Source: Pythium myriotylum (taxonomy: Eukaryota > Oomycota > Peronosporomycetes > Pythiales > Pythiaceae). From it: 64,000 bases of DNA. Under the pieces are notes generated by a model. That model did no database searches. It worked only from the letters and a program-made list of their open reading frames with translations, and was not told the DNA's origin. Where the stretch lies: positions 682,001 to 746,000 of the forward strand of contig JALJCQ010000009.1 of assembly GCA_023091665.1 (NCBI GenBank). Direction: 5' to 3'. Every line of letters begins with the position of its first letter. Position 1 is the first letter of the stretch. This document shows, in pieces, positions 20,221-29,752 of the stretch. The position numbers and the translations under genes were made by a program.

Positions 20221-20487
20221 ATTGAAGGGGGGAGGAGACTGATTGAAAGGATCGAGAGAAAGCGAGAGAGAGACAAGGAGCTGAGAAGGGACACCGCTGG
20301 ACTCCATCCGTGTCGTCGTGATGATGCGCTTGACAAACGGTCATCACGTGCGACACGCCCATTATCGCCTTCCATTACACTTTGCCGTGAAGCCTCGTCG
20401 AAGAGCCGAGCGATCCACTAACATACGATGCGCTCCATGGCGGCGCTGATTACGACCACTGCATCATGTATTCCGAGTCTTCCTGTG
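19874..20487. other. Intergenic region holding an AG microsatellite
   Basis: This 614 bp stretch separates paralogues 4 and 5, which point the same way. It should hold the promoter of paralogue 4. It contains a long dinucleotide repeat but no recognised gene. Confidence 0.6.
20166..20218. repeat. (AG)n microsatellite, 53 bp
   Basis: An uninterrupted AG dinucleotide run of about 26 units, followed by more purine-rich sequence to about 20290. On the minus strand it is a CT tract about 300 bases upstream of the start of paralogue 4. Confidence 0.97.
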
Positions 20488-22959
20488 CTAGCAGTCAACT
20501 TTCGCGATGCATTTGCCGTCCCAGCGCACGCGGAAGTACCGAGACAACCGCCGCCCTCGCTCCCGAAGCGTCTCCCACATCCGCCGACTCGACTCGTCCA
20601 GCGACGGAAGCAGATCCTTCTGCAGCATCGGATCGTTCTCCACGTCGTACAACCCAATGCGACTGAACACGCGGTCGTACGAGAGTCGCTCGTGGCCTTT
20701 CACGGCAGCCAACTGCCGCATCGGGTTGTTGCTCCAGACGACTCGCTCGCCAAACGGAGCGGATCGCTTGAGTGAACGGCCGACGCTCGACTGGAGGAAT
20801 CCTTCTTCGGGCACGCCGACGATGTCGGCCAAGGTGTTGAGCAGGTCGTAGTGGTGGGCGGCGTCGTCGAGCACGAGTCCAGAGTAGTTGGCCAGTCGCC
20901 CTTCAGCGATCAGCGCCGTGGCCACGCGGGTCGTCGTGGTCTCGTCGGCGTAGATCCTCGTGAGACTGTACTCCGGACTCTGCCCGTGGTCGCCAGTGAT
21001 CACGACGATCGTGTCGTTGAGGATACCCTCTCGCTGCATGCGGTCGAGGAACTTGCCCAGCTGGAGATCCGTGAAGTACCGCATCTTGGCGTAGTGCCGC
21101 ACTTTGTCTTCGTGGCGACTGTCTCCGTAGACGGCGCTGTAGCCTTCGTACAACGCCGTAAAGTCGGGCAGCGTCTCGTTGTCGAACCACGCCGGGTGCT
21201 CCTCCCACGGTGTGTGGCTTGATATCGTGTAGTGGTTGATGAAGAACGGCGTCTTGTTGGCGCCGTTCGCGACGCGACTACGCTGTATCGCCGTGCGATT
21301 CACCAGGAGATCGCCGAGGTACTGGAACGAGACGTCGTCGTGCACGCCCCAGAAAAGACCCCGACCCTCGCCTCCGTCACTCGGTTGCTTCCAGTCATTT
21401 TCGCTGATGCTGTAGTGCTTTTCAGCGTACTCGCGGATCTCGCTCGCGCCGACGACCTCGTCGAACCCGTGCGGACGGAAAAACTTGTCCCACCCATCGT
21501 AGTTCAGTCTCGCGCCTGTCGTGAACATGGTCTCGAAGCCCCGCGAGTGGAAGAGCTGCGGCATACCGTTCAGCTTCACGTTTGCGCGGCCCGTGGTCGT
21601 CCCAGAGTCCGAGACGTGGTCGTACGGCACTTGGCCAAACAAGATGCCCTCGACCGAACGGCTTGTCTGCCAACTCGACCAGCTATTACGAAATGCAATG
21701 CCGCGTTTGGCCCAGCGATCGAAGTTGGGTGTGAGTGTGATGTTTCCCTGTTTCTTGAGGATCACGGGCGAGTTGTTGCCGACGATGTAGAGCGAGTCTT
21801 GGTATCGGAAGGACTCAACGGCGATGACAAGGACGTTGGGGAGGTCGCTCTGGTTGACTTGGACGTCAAACGCGAGGGGCCCCTCAAACCCGGTGGTCTT
21901 TCGATACAAGACGTCTTTTTCGAAGAGCTCGTACTTCTCTGTCGGGTGCAAGTAGATTTCGGCCGACTCGATGGTGCCGTCGCCGAGGCTTTTGAGGAAC
22001 TGGAGACCGAAAACAACTCGATAGAGCTCATTTAACGAGTCGTTCAGCGCTGTGGAGCTGACAACCGCCGGCACTGCGTGTGTGATCAGCAGTAGAACGG
22101 CCGAGAGCACCACCAGAATCATGACGGGTATGCTGACATTCCTCGCAACGCGTATCCACTTTGCTTTTCGCAATCGCTTCTTGGCGGCATTCGGTTCGGG
22201 AGTCTCCGCGACTGCCTCGTACGGTACCGCTACCGCTGCCGAAAACGGCGAGGAAGTGTCGTCCCCCGAATCGGTTGTAGTATGCTCACCGCGTTCAACT
22301 TTTACAAACGCTGCCTCTGGAACAGCATCGTCTTCAGTTTCTTGGGTGGTGCATCGCTGGAAGAGTTTGGCGAGATGCCAGCGTGCCAAGTCGAGCCACA
22401 GCATTGTAATCGCCAGCAACAGCACCACAACCGCGATCGTGATGGCCACGGTCTCTTTTGCGATGCGTACTTCTCGTGGATCGACTTCAAAGCCCGCTGT
22501 GAACTTGAACTCGCGCACATACGTTGTGATGAACTCGAATGTGAAGCGCAGCTCGCGGCTGCGGATTAGCAACAAATCGGCGGCGAACGAGGCAATCGCG
22601 ACCATGACAAGCAGCGCGTGCAAACACAACCTGGCGCTCCGTCGCAGCCACACATGACGCGATATCACCGACGGTCCGAGCACGAAGTCCACAAGCGAGA
22701 GCATCACGAGCAGCAGCGTCACGAGCAGAAAGTCTTCGGTTGTGCCAAGCACAACAGCGTAGAATCTGTTCGCGGCGGTGCGTTCTTGAGGAGTACCGAA
22801 CATCCGCAGCATGGCCGAGAGCCCGACGCAGCGGTAGACGAGAAAGTAGACCATCAAGATGAAGTAGACCACGAGCCAGTGGCGCCATGGCTTGCTGTCG
22901 AGCTGCAGGACCGTCGTGACACGGCTGTGAGCAGCCACGAGCCTCGCAGCGATCGCCAT
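20488..22959 (-). CDS. LTA-synthase-like membrane phosphotransferase, paralogue 5
   Basis: This 823-residue protein starts at ATG 22959. Topology and catalytic motifs match the others: VIAVESFRYQDSLY, SWQTSRSVEGILFGQ, HYTISSHTPWE and ITGDHGQSPE. Alignment to paralogue 4 at a constant offset of 3056 bases shows a 398-base tract without visible differences at the 3' end (20504-20901) and another nearly identical block around 21417-21653, while the 5' half and the cytoplasmic loop differ freely. That pattern fits tandem duplication with later gene conversion. Confidence 0.88.
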   Translation of the reverse strand: MAIAARLVAAHSRVTTVLQLDSKPWRHWLVVYFILMVYFLVYRCVGLSAMLRMFGTPQERTAANRFYAVVLGTTEDFLLVTLLLVMLSLVDFVLGPSVISRHVWLRRSARLCLHALLVMVAIASFAADLLLIRSRELRFTFEFITTYVREFKFTAGFEVDPREVRIAKETVAITIAVVVLLLAITMLWLDLARWHLAKLFQRCTTQETEDDAVPEAAFVKVERGEHTTTDSGDDTSSPFSAAVAVPYEAVAETPEPNAAKKRLRKAKWIRVARNVSIPVMILVVLSAVLLLITHAVPAVVSSTALNDSLNELYRVVFGLQFLKSLGDGTIESAEIYLHPTEKYELFEKDVLYRKTTGFEGPLAFDVQVNQSDLPNVLVIAVESFRYQDSLYIVGNNSPVILKKQGNITLTPNFDRWAKRGIAFRNSWSSWQTSRSVEGILFGQVPYDHVSDSGTTTGRANVKLNGMPQLFHSRGFETMFTTGARLNYDGWDKFFRPHGFDEVVGASEIREYAEKHYSISENDWKQPSDGGEGRGLFWGVHDDVSFQYLGDLLVNRTAIQRSRVANGANKTPFFINHYTISSHTPWEEHPAWFDNETLPDFTALYEGYSAVYGDSRHEDKVRHYAKMRYFTDLQLGKFLDRMQREGILNDTIVVITGDHGQSPEYSLTRIYADETTTTRVATALIAEGRLANYSGLVLDDAAHHYDLLNTLADIVGVPEEGFLQSSVGRSLKRSAPFGERVVWSNNPMRQLAAVKGHERLSYDRVFSRIGLYDVENDPMLQKDLLPSLDESSRRMWETLRERGRRLSRYFRVRWDGKCIAKVDC

Positions 22960-23864
22960 GGTCCAGCAACGAGATGGTTTGAGTTATCGGAGACCGTCGT
23001 CGTCATAGCTATGTCTCTCAGTCTGGCTTGGACTCATCTCGTCGGTGGCGTGTCCCACCCACACACCCATTGTGCCCAGATGCTCGTTCACACAGAGAGA
23101 GCTGCCTCCTTCGCTCAATCGAGAGACATCACACCTGGAACTGAAAATCCACATGGCTACACAGCTGATACGACTAAAAAAGTATGTTGGGTATGAATTG
23201 GTCGAGATGACTTTGTAATTTACTAGTATAGGAACCGTTTGCTGGGTACCATCCACACCCACGATGGAGTGTCAGGTGAGACCGTGACCCCAACCCATCG
23301 AGCCGACCGTTTGCTCGAACCCACGATTCCTTCAACCCAGGATTTGAGCATACAGTAGGCACTCCTGAGTCGATTGGTATCCAGTGAGCATTGCTCCTTG
23401 ACAGCGTGGAGATCGAAGAAACCAATCCAATCCACCACGTTCACAGCGTGTCAGACCTCGCAAACCATACCTTGGGTTTGGAGCGTGTGAGGATTCCGAG
23501 TCGCACTGCCACATGGTGGAGCCATCCACAAATGACAAAGTGTTGAATGCTTGGTCGAAGAGAAGGATGTAAGAACCCATATCCGATATCTCCACCCAAC
23601 AACAGAGAAATATTCTGGCCAATGGAGATGGAAACAGACGTCAGGTATCGGCTCTTGTACCCTGTCGTGGCTGGTGAGATGTGGATGAATTCGTTCCGTA
23701 GTTTCGTGGGTTGTTTATGTAAGAGATGAAGTTGGGCAAAGCGTGTGGATTGCCATTAACTAGGCAAAGGGATGGATTCGTTGCATCCTAAAAACTACCC
23801 TAAGTTCTTACGTCCCAGGTGGGTCTCTATCGTGTATCGGCTTTCGCTAATGCTGGGATACCCA
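22960..23864. other. Intergenic region without recognised genes
   Basis: About 905 bp between paralogue 5 and exportin-5, AT-richer than the flanks. Short frames on both strands lack motifs. It probably holds the promoter of paralogue 5 and the 3' end of exportin-5. Confidence 0.5.
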
Positions 23865-26800
23865 TCATCGAACTCCTGTGAAGAGGGATTCGGCGTTCAA
23901 ATCCGCATTCTGCGCCTCGTGTGTCCTCCATGCCGCCTCTTGCTCTTTCGCTGGGATCACGAGCTTTTCCGGGAGATCCTCGATCTTCGAACTGCGGCGA
24001 TTGCCGAGGAGCAGGCTCGCAGCGATAGGAGAATTCGATGATGAAGCCAGCGCTTGTTGCTGCTTAATCGCCAGCATGGGTGCCTCGAGCAGCTCTTTGA
24101 ATGCATTCTTCTGTGATTTGACGCTGTGTTTCTCTCGCAGATATGCTTCCATTTGCTCAACAATGGCCGGGGTCAAGTCAGGTAGAGATAGCAAAATCTC
24201 GCGTGGTGTCGAACACAGCAGGGACTGGGGAACCTGAGGTTGGTTGCATGGATCGAATCCCTTGACTTCATCGACTGGCATGAGCCCCAAAGTCAGGCGA
24301 CAATAAATATTCCGAACCAAGTTGATGAGCTCCCACTTGAGGCCATCCTCCTTGACATGGCCATCTTCTTCGTACAGAAGCGCTCGCAAGCCTACCACGA
24401 AGAACTCACGACCCAGCATTTGATGGAACTTTGGATCTCCGTATAGCATGTTGACCATCTTGTCTGCAAGCACTGTTGTTCGACGGCAACTCACAGTATC
24501 CTTCCATGAAATGATCTGGACAAGTACAGAGCCGGCAGCAAACGGTAAAGTTGCGCTGTGGAGAACGACATAATCTCGGAGAATCTCGTCGGCAGGGTTC
24601 GTCACGTGTTTGGGATTCTCTGTATCCGTCCCAACGACAGTCTTTGCGTCGATAGCACTCTCAAGAAAGTCGACAAGTTGACGGACCATATCCATCAAGA
24701 TTTTCTCTTGAACGATATCTCGTTTCGCTTCCTCAACACCAACAATCAAAGTTGACCATACTGCTTTTGCAGTCTTCGCCTCTGGTGTTTTTGAGAAGCT
24801 GGTTGCGAAGCGTTGCGCAAGATGGTTGAAGACATGCGTTAGGACTGGGTCCAGAAGGCTAGGGTATAGCTCTTTTGGGCAAGTTTTCAGGAAGAGCACG
24901 AACACACACGAGAAGGCGGCTTTGATGTGGCGGTGGTCCATCAGTTCGAGGTTGCTCAACAAACCACTCTGGAAGTACGACGCAAGCTGTCCACTTGCTT
25001 GAACACTCGGCTGCGCTACAGCAGTGCCAAATATGTGATAGGTCACATCACGTACATTCTTGTACCACTTTGACCACTTCGAGGCAGGAGGGAGCTTAGC
25101 AACTTCCTCTTCCTCAAGGTGGTGTTTACCACCCAAGAGCTGCGCGATCTCATCGACTGACACAGTCAACAACCAGCACGCAGCTGATGTCTTCATAACA
25201 GCCTCCTTGATCGTCGGTTCTTGGAGAGCGTGAAGCGTCCGAATGAAAGCTACCACATTGGGTAGTACCTGCGGCCATGACGGCCCAAAAGGTTCGTGAC
25301 CATTCGATGGAGTTGCCCGCTTTGCGATTGCATAGATCGTGTTCAAAGTCTTGAGAACTTTGGTAAGAAGCTTCCGAGTGTCTGCGTCGGAAGCAGCACT
25401 TTCGATCGCACCGACCAGATTTTCCGGGCTACTCACTAGGTTGGTCACATCTGTAGCGGTCCACATTGCGATTGGTTCCTGGACAATCTGCTGCAAGAAC
25501 TGTACGCGTTCCTCGGGGTTCTGCATAGAGTTCGATACCAGGACAAGCATTTCATAGAGAAGAACACCCTCCGAGTCCAGCACGCGATCACCAGCAAATA
25601 ATTCTTGCACTTTTGTGCACAACACAGGTAGAACAGGGAGAATATGAGCTGGAATCGCCTGGCAAATTGCCACAAGTGACGCCAAAGCTCGCCGCCGCAC
25701 GTTGATAGTCTCGTTGCACATGTTGCTGTGCACGTCTTCACCAGGAAGAACGAAATCGATGCTCACAAACAGCATTTCAAATACTGATGTCAATACACCC
25801 CCGTCTAAAACATAGTACTTCGGGAACGCCGACAGCACAAACATCTGACGGTACTTGAGCAATGGATCCATTGTGGTGTACCCGAGAATCAGCTGCAACA
25901 GCCCATGGAGGATCTGACGATTCTCTGGATTATCGAGCCCCGACTGGGGAATTTGCTTCACAACACAGTCAATGAGAGATGTGATTCCTTCGTGGTAGAG
26001 GAACGAAGTAGTCATCTCGGTGCAGATTCCTCGATCTGTCAAGTGGTCGGTGCCTGCCGGGTACTGGCCAATAACGTACGAGAGGCGATCATGGAGCATT
26101 TTCAAAGCTACAGTCGTGTCTAGTTGCACAAGCACCCGAATCAACGCGTAAAGTCGCCCTCGGAAGTTACCAAAGAAAGCAACATACTCGTGGTGGTCAT
26201 CGAATTCAACCTCGCTGCAAAGCTTCGCGGGTGTATCTTCGTCACTGTCGGGGGAGCCCAGTTTGAAGTACTTCTCGTATGACACCTCACGGAGCTTCGA
26301 TACTATCGACCCGATTTCTGAATGGCGCAAAATCTCCTTCTTCTTCAGCGCACTGAGCCAGAAAACGACTTGAGCTTCAGCGATGAACAAGCTTGGATGG
26401 GCAAAAAGCCTGCATAGATTCTGCAGAATGGCTGCAAGGATGTTGGAGTCTTGCGGAGTTGCATCAGTAAGGAAAGTATCGAGTTGAGTGGTACCCCACA
26501 TCACCAATACATCGTTGAGCTTCTTATGGAATAACAGGTTGGCTTCGAGGTCAGGATCAAGACTCTCCAAATTCAACGCGCTGACCTTCTCGATGATCTG
26601 ACTGATGCTTTGTACCATAAAGCGCCGATTTTCCTTGCCAAACCCTCGTGACATGTATACCTCGAGACATTCTGCGGCAGCAACGCGAAACTCCACATCA
26701 CCGAGCAGCAGCACGGCCACAAGGATCAGGTTCGTTGAAGGTTCAACTGGCTTGTCCAACGGCATCCAGTCCAAAAACTCCTTCAGCATTTGTAGTGCCG

Positions 26801-27515
26801 CACGGATCAATCGCTTGCTCAGAGGACGCGATGCCGGATCCGACTGATACGATGCGTACTGCTTCTCCAACTCGTGGTACACGACTGGGAAGAGCTGCGG
26901 GAGGCATACATTCAATCCTTGCAGAATATCCTTGCGCCGAGCCGGTGGGATTGTCGAGTTGAAGCAGCTGCTCACGCAGTCCTCGGCAAGCGATCGCAAG
27001 ATCATGAGCACGAGTTCAATCTGCGTCGGCGAGCCACTTTGCCAGACCTGGATGAGTTCGGGCAGCAAATCTGGCCAACGCTGCGGGAATTGGCGCTTAG
27101 CAATCTGCGCGATGAGCGCGACTTTCTTCTCTCTGATGAACCCGGGCTCTTCATTCGCCGACGGCTGCAGCAGCAGCAACGCCATCAGTTCGGATCGCAG
27201 CTGCACCTGGCCTTCGACCGGAAGGGCGCTCCAGTGGGTCAAGACGTAGTGCTCAAGCACGTGCAGCGCAAAGTGCTGGCGCATGTGGGTCTCGAGCTGC
27301 GAGAGCGTCGTGTCCGTGGCCGTCACAGCGCCGTTCGCGTCGACCGCACTTGCCGTCGGGTTCTTGAAGATGCTCACGGCGTAGAGCGCGCAGTCCTCGC
27401 GGTTCTTGAACTGCTCACTGAACGCGTAGGCGGCGCTACGCTCAGCGGGCGCCGCCATTTGCGAGAGGCTCACGCGGATCGCGAGGATCACTTGCTGGTA
27501 GAGCTGCGGATCCAT
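23865..27515 (-). CDS. XPO5: Exportin-5 (HASTY) family nuclear export receptor
   Basis: This 1216-residue, intronless protein starts at ATG 27515. Its length matches exportin-5 (about 1200 residues). The N-terminal Xpo1-like region has the exportin-5 pattern: a QHFALHVLEH helix (about residue 94), EKKVALIAQIAKRQFPQRWPDLL (about 138), IELVLMILRSLAEDCVS (about 175) and PPARRKDILQGL. HEAT-like helices continue to the end. In animals and plants this karyopherin exports structured RNAs such as pre-miRNA and tRNA with RanGTP; the cargo in oomycetes is inference. CRM1/XPO1 was considered, but its cargo-groove signature is not seen and these motifs fit exportin-5 better. Confidence 0.85.
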   Translation of the reverse strand: MDPQLYQQVILAIRVSLSQMAAPAERSAAYAFSEQFKNREDCALYAVSIFKNPTASAVDANGAVTATDTTLSQLETHMRQHFALHVLEHYVLTHWSALPVEGQVQLRSELMALLLLQPSANEEPGFIREKKVALIAQIAKRQFPQRWPDLLPELIQVWQSGSPTQIELVLMILRSLAEDCVSSCFNSTIPPARRKDILQGLNVCLPQLFPVVYHELEKQYASYQSDPASRPLSKRLIRAALQMLKEFLDWMPLDKPVEPSTNLILVAVLLLGDVEFRVAAAECLEVYMSRGFGKENRRFMVQSISQIIEKVSALNLESLDPDLEANLLFHKKLNDVLVMWGTTQLDTFLTDATPQDSNILAAILQNLCRLFAHPSLFIAEAQVVFWLSALKKKEILRHSEIGSIVSKLREVSYEKYFKLGSPDSDEDTPAKLCSEVEFDDHHEYVAFFGNFRGRLYALIRVLVQLDTTVALKMLHDRLSYVIGQYPAGTDHLTDRGICTEMTTSFLYHEGITSLIDCVVKQIPQSGLDNPENRQILHGLLQLILGYTTMDPLLKYRQMFVLSAFPKYYVLDGGVLTSVFEMLFVSIDFVLPGEDVHSNMCNETINVRRRALASLVAICQAIPAHILPVLPVLCTKVQELFAGDRVLDSEGVLLYEMLVLVSNSMQNPEERVQFLQQIVQEPIAMWTATDVTNLVSSPENLVGAIESAASDADTRKLLTKVLKTLNTIYAIAKRATPSNGHEPFGPSWPQVLPNVVAFIRTLHALQEPTIKEAVMKTSAACWLLTVSVDEIAQLLGGKHHLEEEEVAKLPPASKWSKWYKNVRDVTYHIFGTAVAQPSVQASGQLASYFQSGLLSNLELMDHRHIKAAFSCVFVLFLKTCPKELYPSLLDPVLTHVFNHLAQRFATSFSKTPEAKTAKAVWSTLIVGVEEAKRDIVQEKILMDMVRQLVDFLESAIDAKTVVGTDTENPKHVTNPADEILRDYVVLHSATLPFAAGSVLVQIISWKDTVSCRRTTVLADKMVNMLYGDPKFHQMLGREFFVVGLRALLYEEDGHVKEDGLKWELINLVRNIYCRLTLGLMPVDEVKGFDPCNQPQVPQSLLCSTPREILLSLPDLTPAIVEQMEAYLREKHSVKSQKNAFKELLEAPMLAIKQQQALASSSNSPIAASLLLGNRRSSKIEDLPEKLVIPAKEQEAAWRTHEAQNADLNAESLFTGVR

Positions 27516-28646
27516 GGAACCAATTCCTTCCCACGGGGGCTTCCTCGGCTTCTACAGATCGTCAGAGCGCGAGCGACGCCTCGATGGAAAGAGCAGCGCA
27601 GCGCGAAGACGGACGCGGGTGGTGGTGAGGCGATCGAGATGTGTCGGGGGCGAGAGAGCGAGGTCCAGACGCGTGGAAGGTGCCGCCTTGTTCTGTGGGT
27701 TTCCTTTCCATTCAAATTGTGTGACTCGAGGGGAGACCCGCCCGACGGCAAGGCCAGAATGTTCGATGGCGACCCAAAAACCCAGATGAAAGCTGGGTTT
27801 TACATGGGTAATTGCAGTTGCCTTCATCAGGCGACCATCACTCTCTCAAGGAGCTCCTGTTGACATGGGTTGACGCGATGGACACGCCAATGAAGAAGGT
27901 TGCGGCGAATCGGATTCTCGATCTCATTACGCAGAGAGTTTCAACCCACGAGCAGCGCCACGAGACTCTTCTCGTGGTGAGCAGTTGCAGTGGAGACACG
28001 ATACTAGTATTACTATTGTAGTAAGTTAGGATGAGCCACCCCCCAGTCTCTTGAGATGGAGAGGCTTCCCGAGAGTGCGCACCGAGTCCCGTGTCGGCAG
28101 TCGCGGATTCCCGCGAGGTACACAGCTATTCCGCTCTCATGCGACTTCGCCATATGATGTAGCTGTATACGAGTGACTTGATGGAGTCGTCGGGATGACC
28201 TGGACGTCCGACTGACGATACCGTATCTGCGCTACAGTAAAGGGAATCAGCGCTCGATTTAACACCCAATCGGCTCGAGACCAGCGCCATGCACGCGACA
28301 GCGAGAGCTCCTGCTTCTCGGGTCGGATGCCCATTGGAGACCAGAGTCGAAAGCTGGCCAGTCGGGCGCTGGCGTGATTCCGGACCCTCTGCCTCGCCAC
28401 AAAGCCCACTCTCCACCAGTTCACTCCACCGACTTCAGCTCCATGGCTCGTTTTTGCAGAGGTAGCTTGGTGTGTTTAAAACTACTTTATACAAACTTTC
28501 ATACAAATGGTGATGGGGCGCTTGTTTTAAACATTCTCCCTTGTTAGCTCCCTGTCTGTAGCTCCCCACCACCACCGACTTGATCGAAGCCATTCCGCGA
28601 GTCGCCGGCCTTCTCAGGAAGCCCCCGCTGTCGTCACCGAGCGGCC
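27516..28646. other. Divergent intergenic region
   Basis: About 1.1 kb lie between exportin-5 (minus) and the SLC35F-like gene (plus), so it should contain both promoters. A small frame at 27812-28021 has no recognisable motif. No RNA gene or repeat is seen. Confidence 0.5.
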
Positions 28647-29669
28647 ATGGAGCTCAAGTCGCGCAACCAGCTCTGCTCATTCGGCTTCGGCCAGCTGATC
28701 ATGTTCCTCAATGTCATCACGGGCGTGCTCTCGCGCTACCTGTCGAACGAGGGCGTGTCGCTGCCGACGCTGCAGAGCGCCTTCCTCTACGTCTCTCTCG
28801 CGGTCGTCTACCTCCCGATCAAGTTCTTTGTGCTCAAATCGGACAAGAAGACGGGCATCCCGATCTGGTTCTACATGATCCTCGCCGTCGTCGACGTTGA
28901 GGGCAACTACTTTGCCGTCAAGGCCTTCAACTACGCCAACTACGTGACCGCCGGCCTGCTTCTCAACTTGACCGTGCCGTTCGCGACGCTGCTCTGCTAC
29001 GTGTTCCTCAAGACGCGCTACCAGTGGCAGCACTACGTTGGAGCGGTCGTCGCGCTTTGTGGCAGTGTCGTGATCTTTGCGTCGGACTACAGCTCGAGCA
29101 TCAACGGCTCCTCGTCGCGCGAGCTGCGCGGTGATTTCTACTGCGTGATCGCCGCTATGTTCTACGCCACGTCGAACGTGATGATTCAGTCGGTCGTCAA
29201 GACGCGTGACATGCACTCGAATGTCGAGGTGCTTGGCTACCTGGGCTTCTTCGCGTCCATCGTGTCGGCCATCCAGATTGTTGCGCTTGAGATGCAGCCC
29301 ATCAAGGACGCGCAGTTCAACGACCGCGTCTACGGCTACATGACGGGCTACGTCCTCGACACGTTTGTGTTCTACACGATCGTGTCTGTTTTCCTCCGTG
29401 TCGCTGAGTCGCTGTTCTTCAACATCAACTTGCTCACCGGCCCCGTGTTCACGCTCATCGCTACCTACGCATTCTTCGACGATCGCATCCACCCGTGGTA
29501 CTGGGCTGCGCTTGCGCTCTTCTACATTGGCCTGACGCTCTACGCGATCACGCCGGCGCCAGAGGAGCACATGGAGAAGCCGTTGGAGCCTCAGAGCGCC
29601 AAGCTCGAGGATTTCCACGAGATGGAAACGCCGAAGCTCGTTGAGCCAAGCGTCGGAGACAAGGTGTAA
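28647..29669 (+). CDS. SLC35F1/F2-like solute transporter (DMT superfamily)
   Basis: This 340-residue intronless protein starts at ATG 28647. It has about ten hydrophobic helices and the SLC35F (DUF914) features: a conserved EGNYFAVKAFNYANYVTAGLLL-type segment near residue 90, followed by KTRYQWQHYVGA, and a GDFYCVIAAMFYATSNV block near residue 170. Such proteins sit in secretory-pathway or other inner membranes and belong to the nucleotide-sugar-transporter clan; substrates of the F subgroup are mostly unproven. The cytosolic tail (about 305-340) is polar and acidic. An antisense open frame of the same length is a codon-bias shadow. Confidence 0.88.
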   Translation: MELKSRNQLCSFGFGQLIMFLNVITGVLSRYLSNEGVSLPTLQSAFLYVSLAVVYLPIKFFVLKSDKKTGIPIWFYMILAVVDVEGNYFAVKAFNYANYVTAGLLLNLTVPFATLLCYVFLKTRYQWQHYVGAVVALCGSVVIFASDYSSSINGSSSRELRGDFYCVIAAMFYATSNVMIQSVVKTRDMHSNVEVLGYLGFFASIVSAIQIVALEMQPIKDAQFNDRVYGYMTGYVLDTFVFYTIVSVFLRVAESLFFNINLLTGPVFTLIATYAFFDDRIHPWYWAALALFYIGLTLYAITPAPEEHMEKPLEPQSAKLEDFHEMETPKLVEPSVGDKV

Positions 29670-29752
29670 AATACTCGGACAATAACGGTGGGGCAGCACC
29701 GTCGAATCTGCGTATTTAAATACAGTCTAAGCCAGCTGACATGGCCTTCTAA

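Noticed and set aside
7185..22959. Bacterial contamination because of LTA-synthase-like genes
   Set aside because: The flanking genes are typical eukaryotic ones (exportin-5, SLC35F, GT31), there are spliced genes and eukaryotic retroelements, and no Shine-Dalgarno-led operons are seen.
28677..29699. 340-codon frame antisense to the SLC35F-like gene
   Set aside because: The composition is dominated by R, V, E and H, as expected for a codon-bias shadow; the plus strand has clear transporter motifs.
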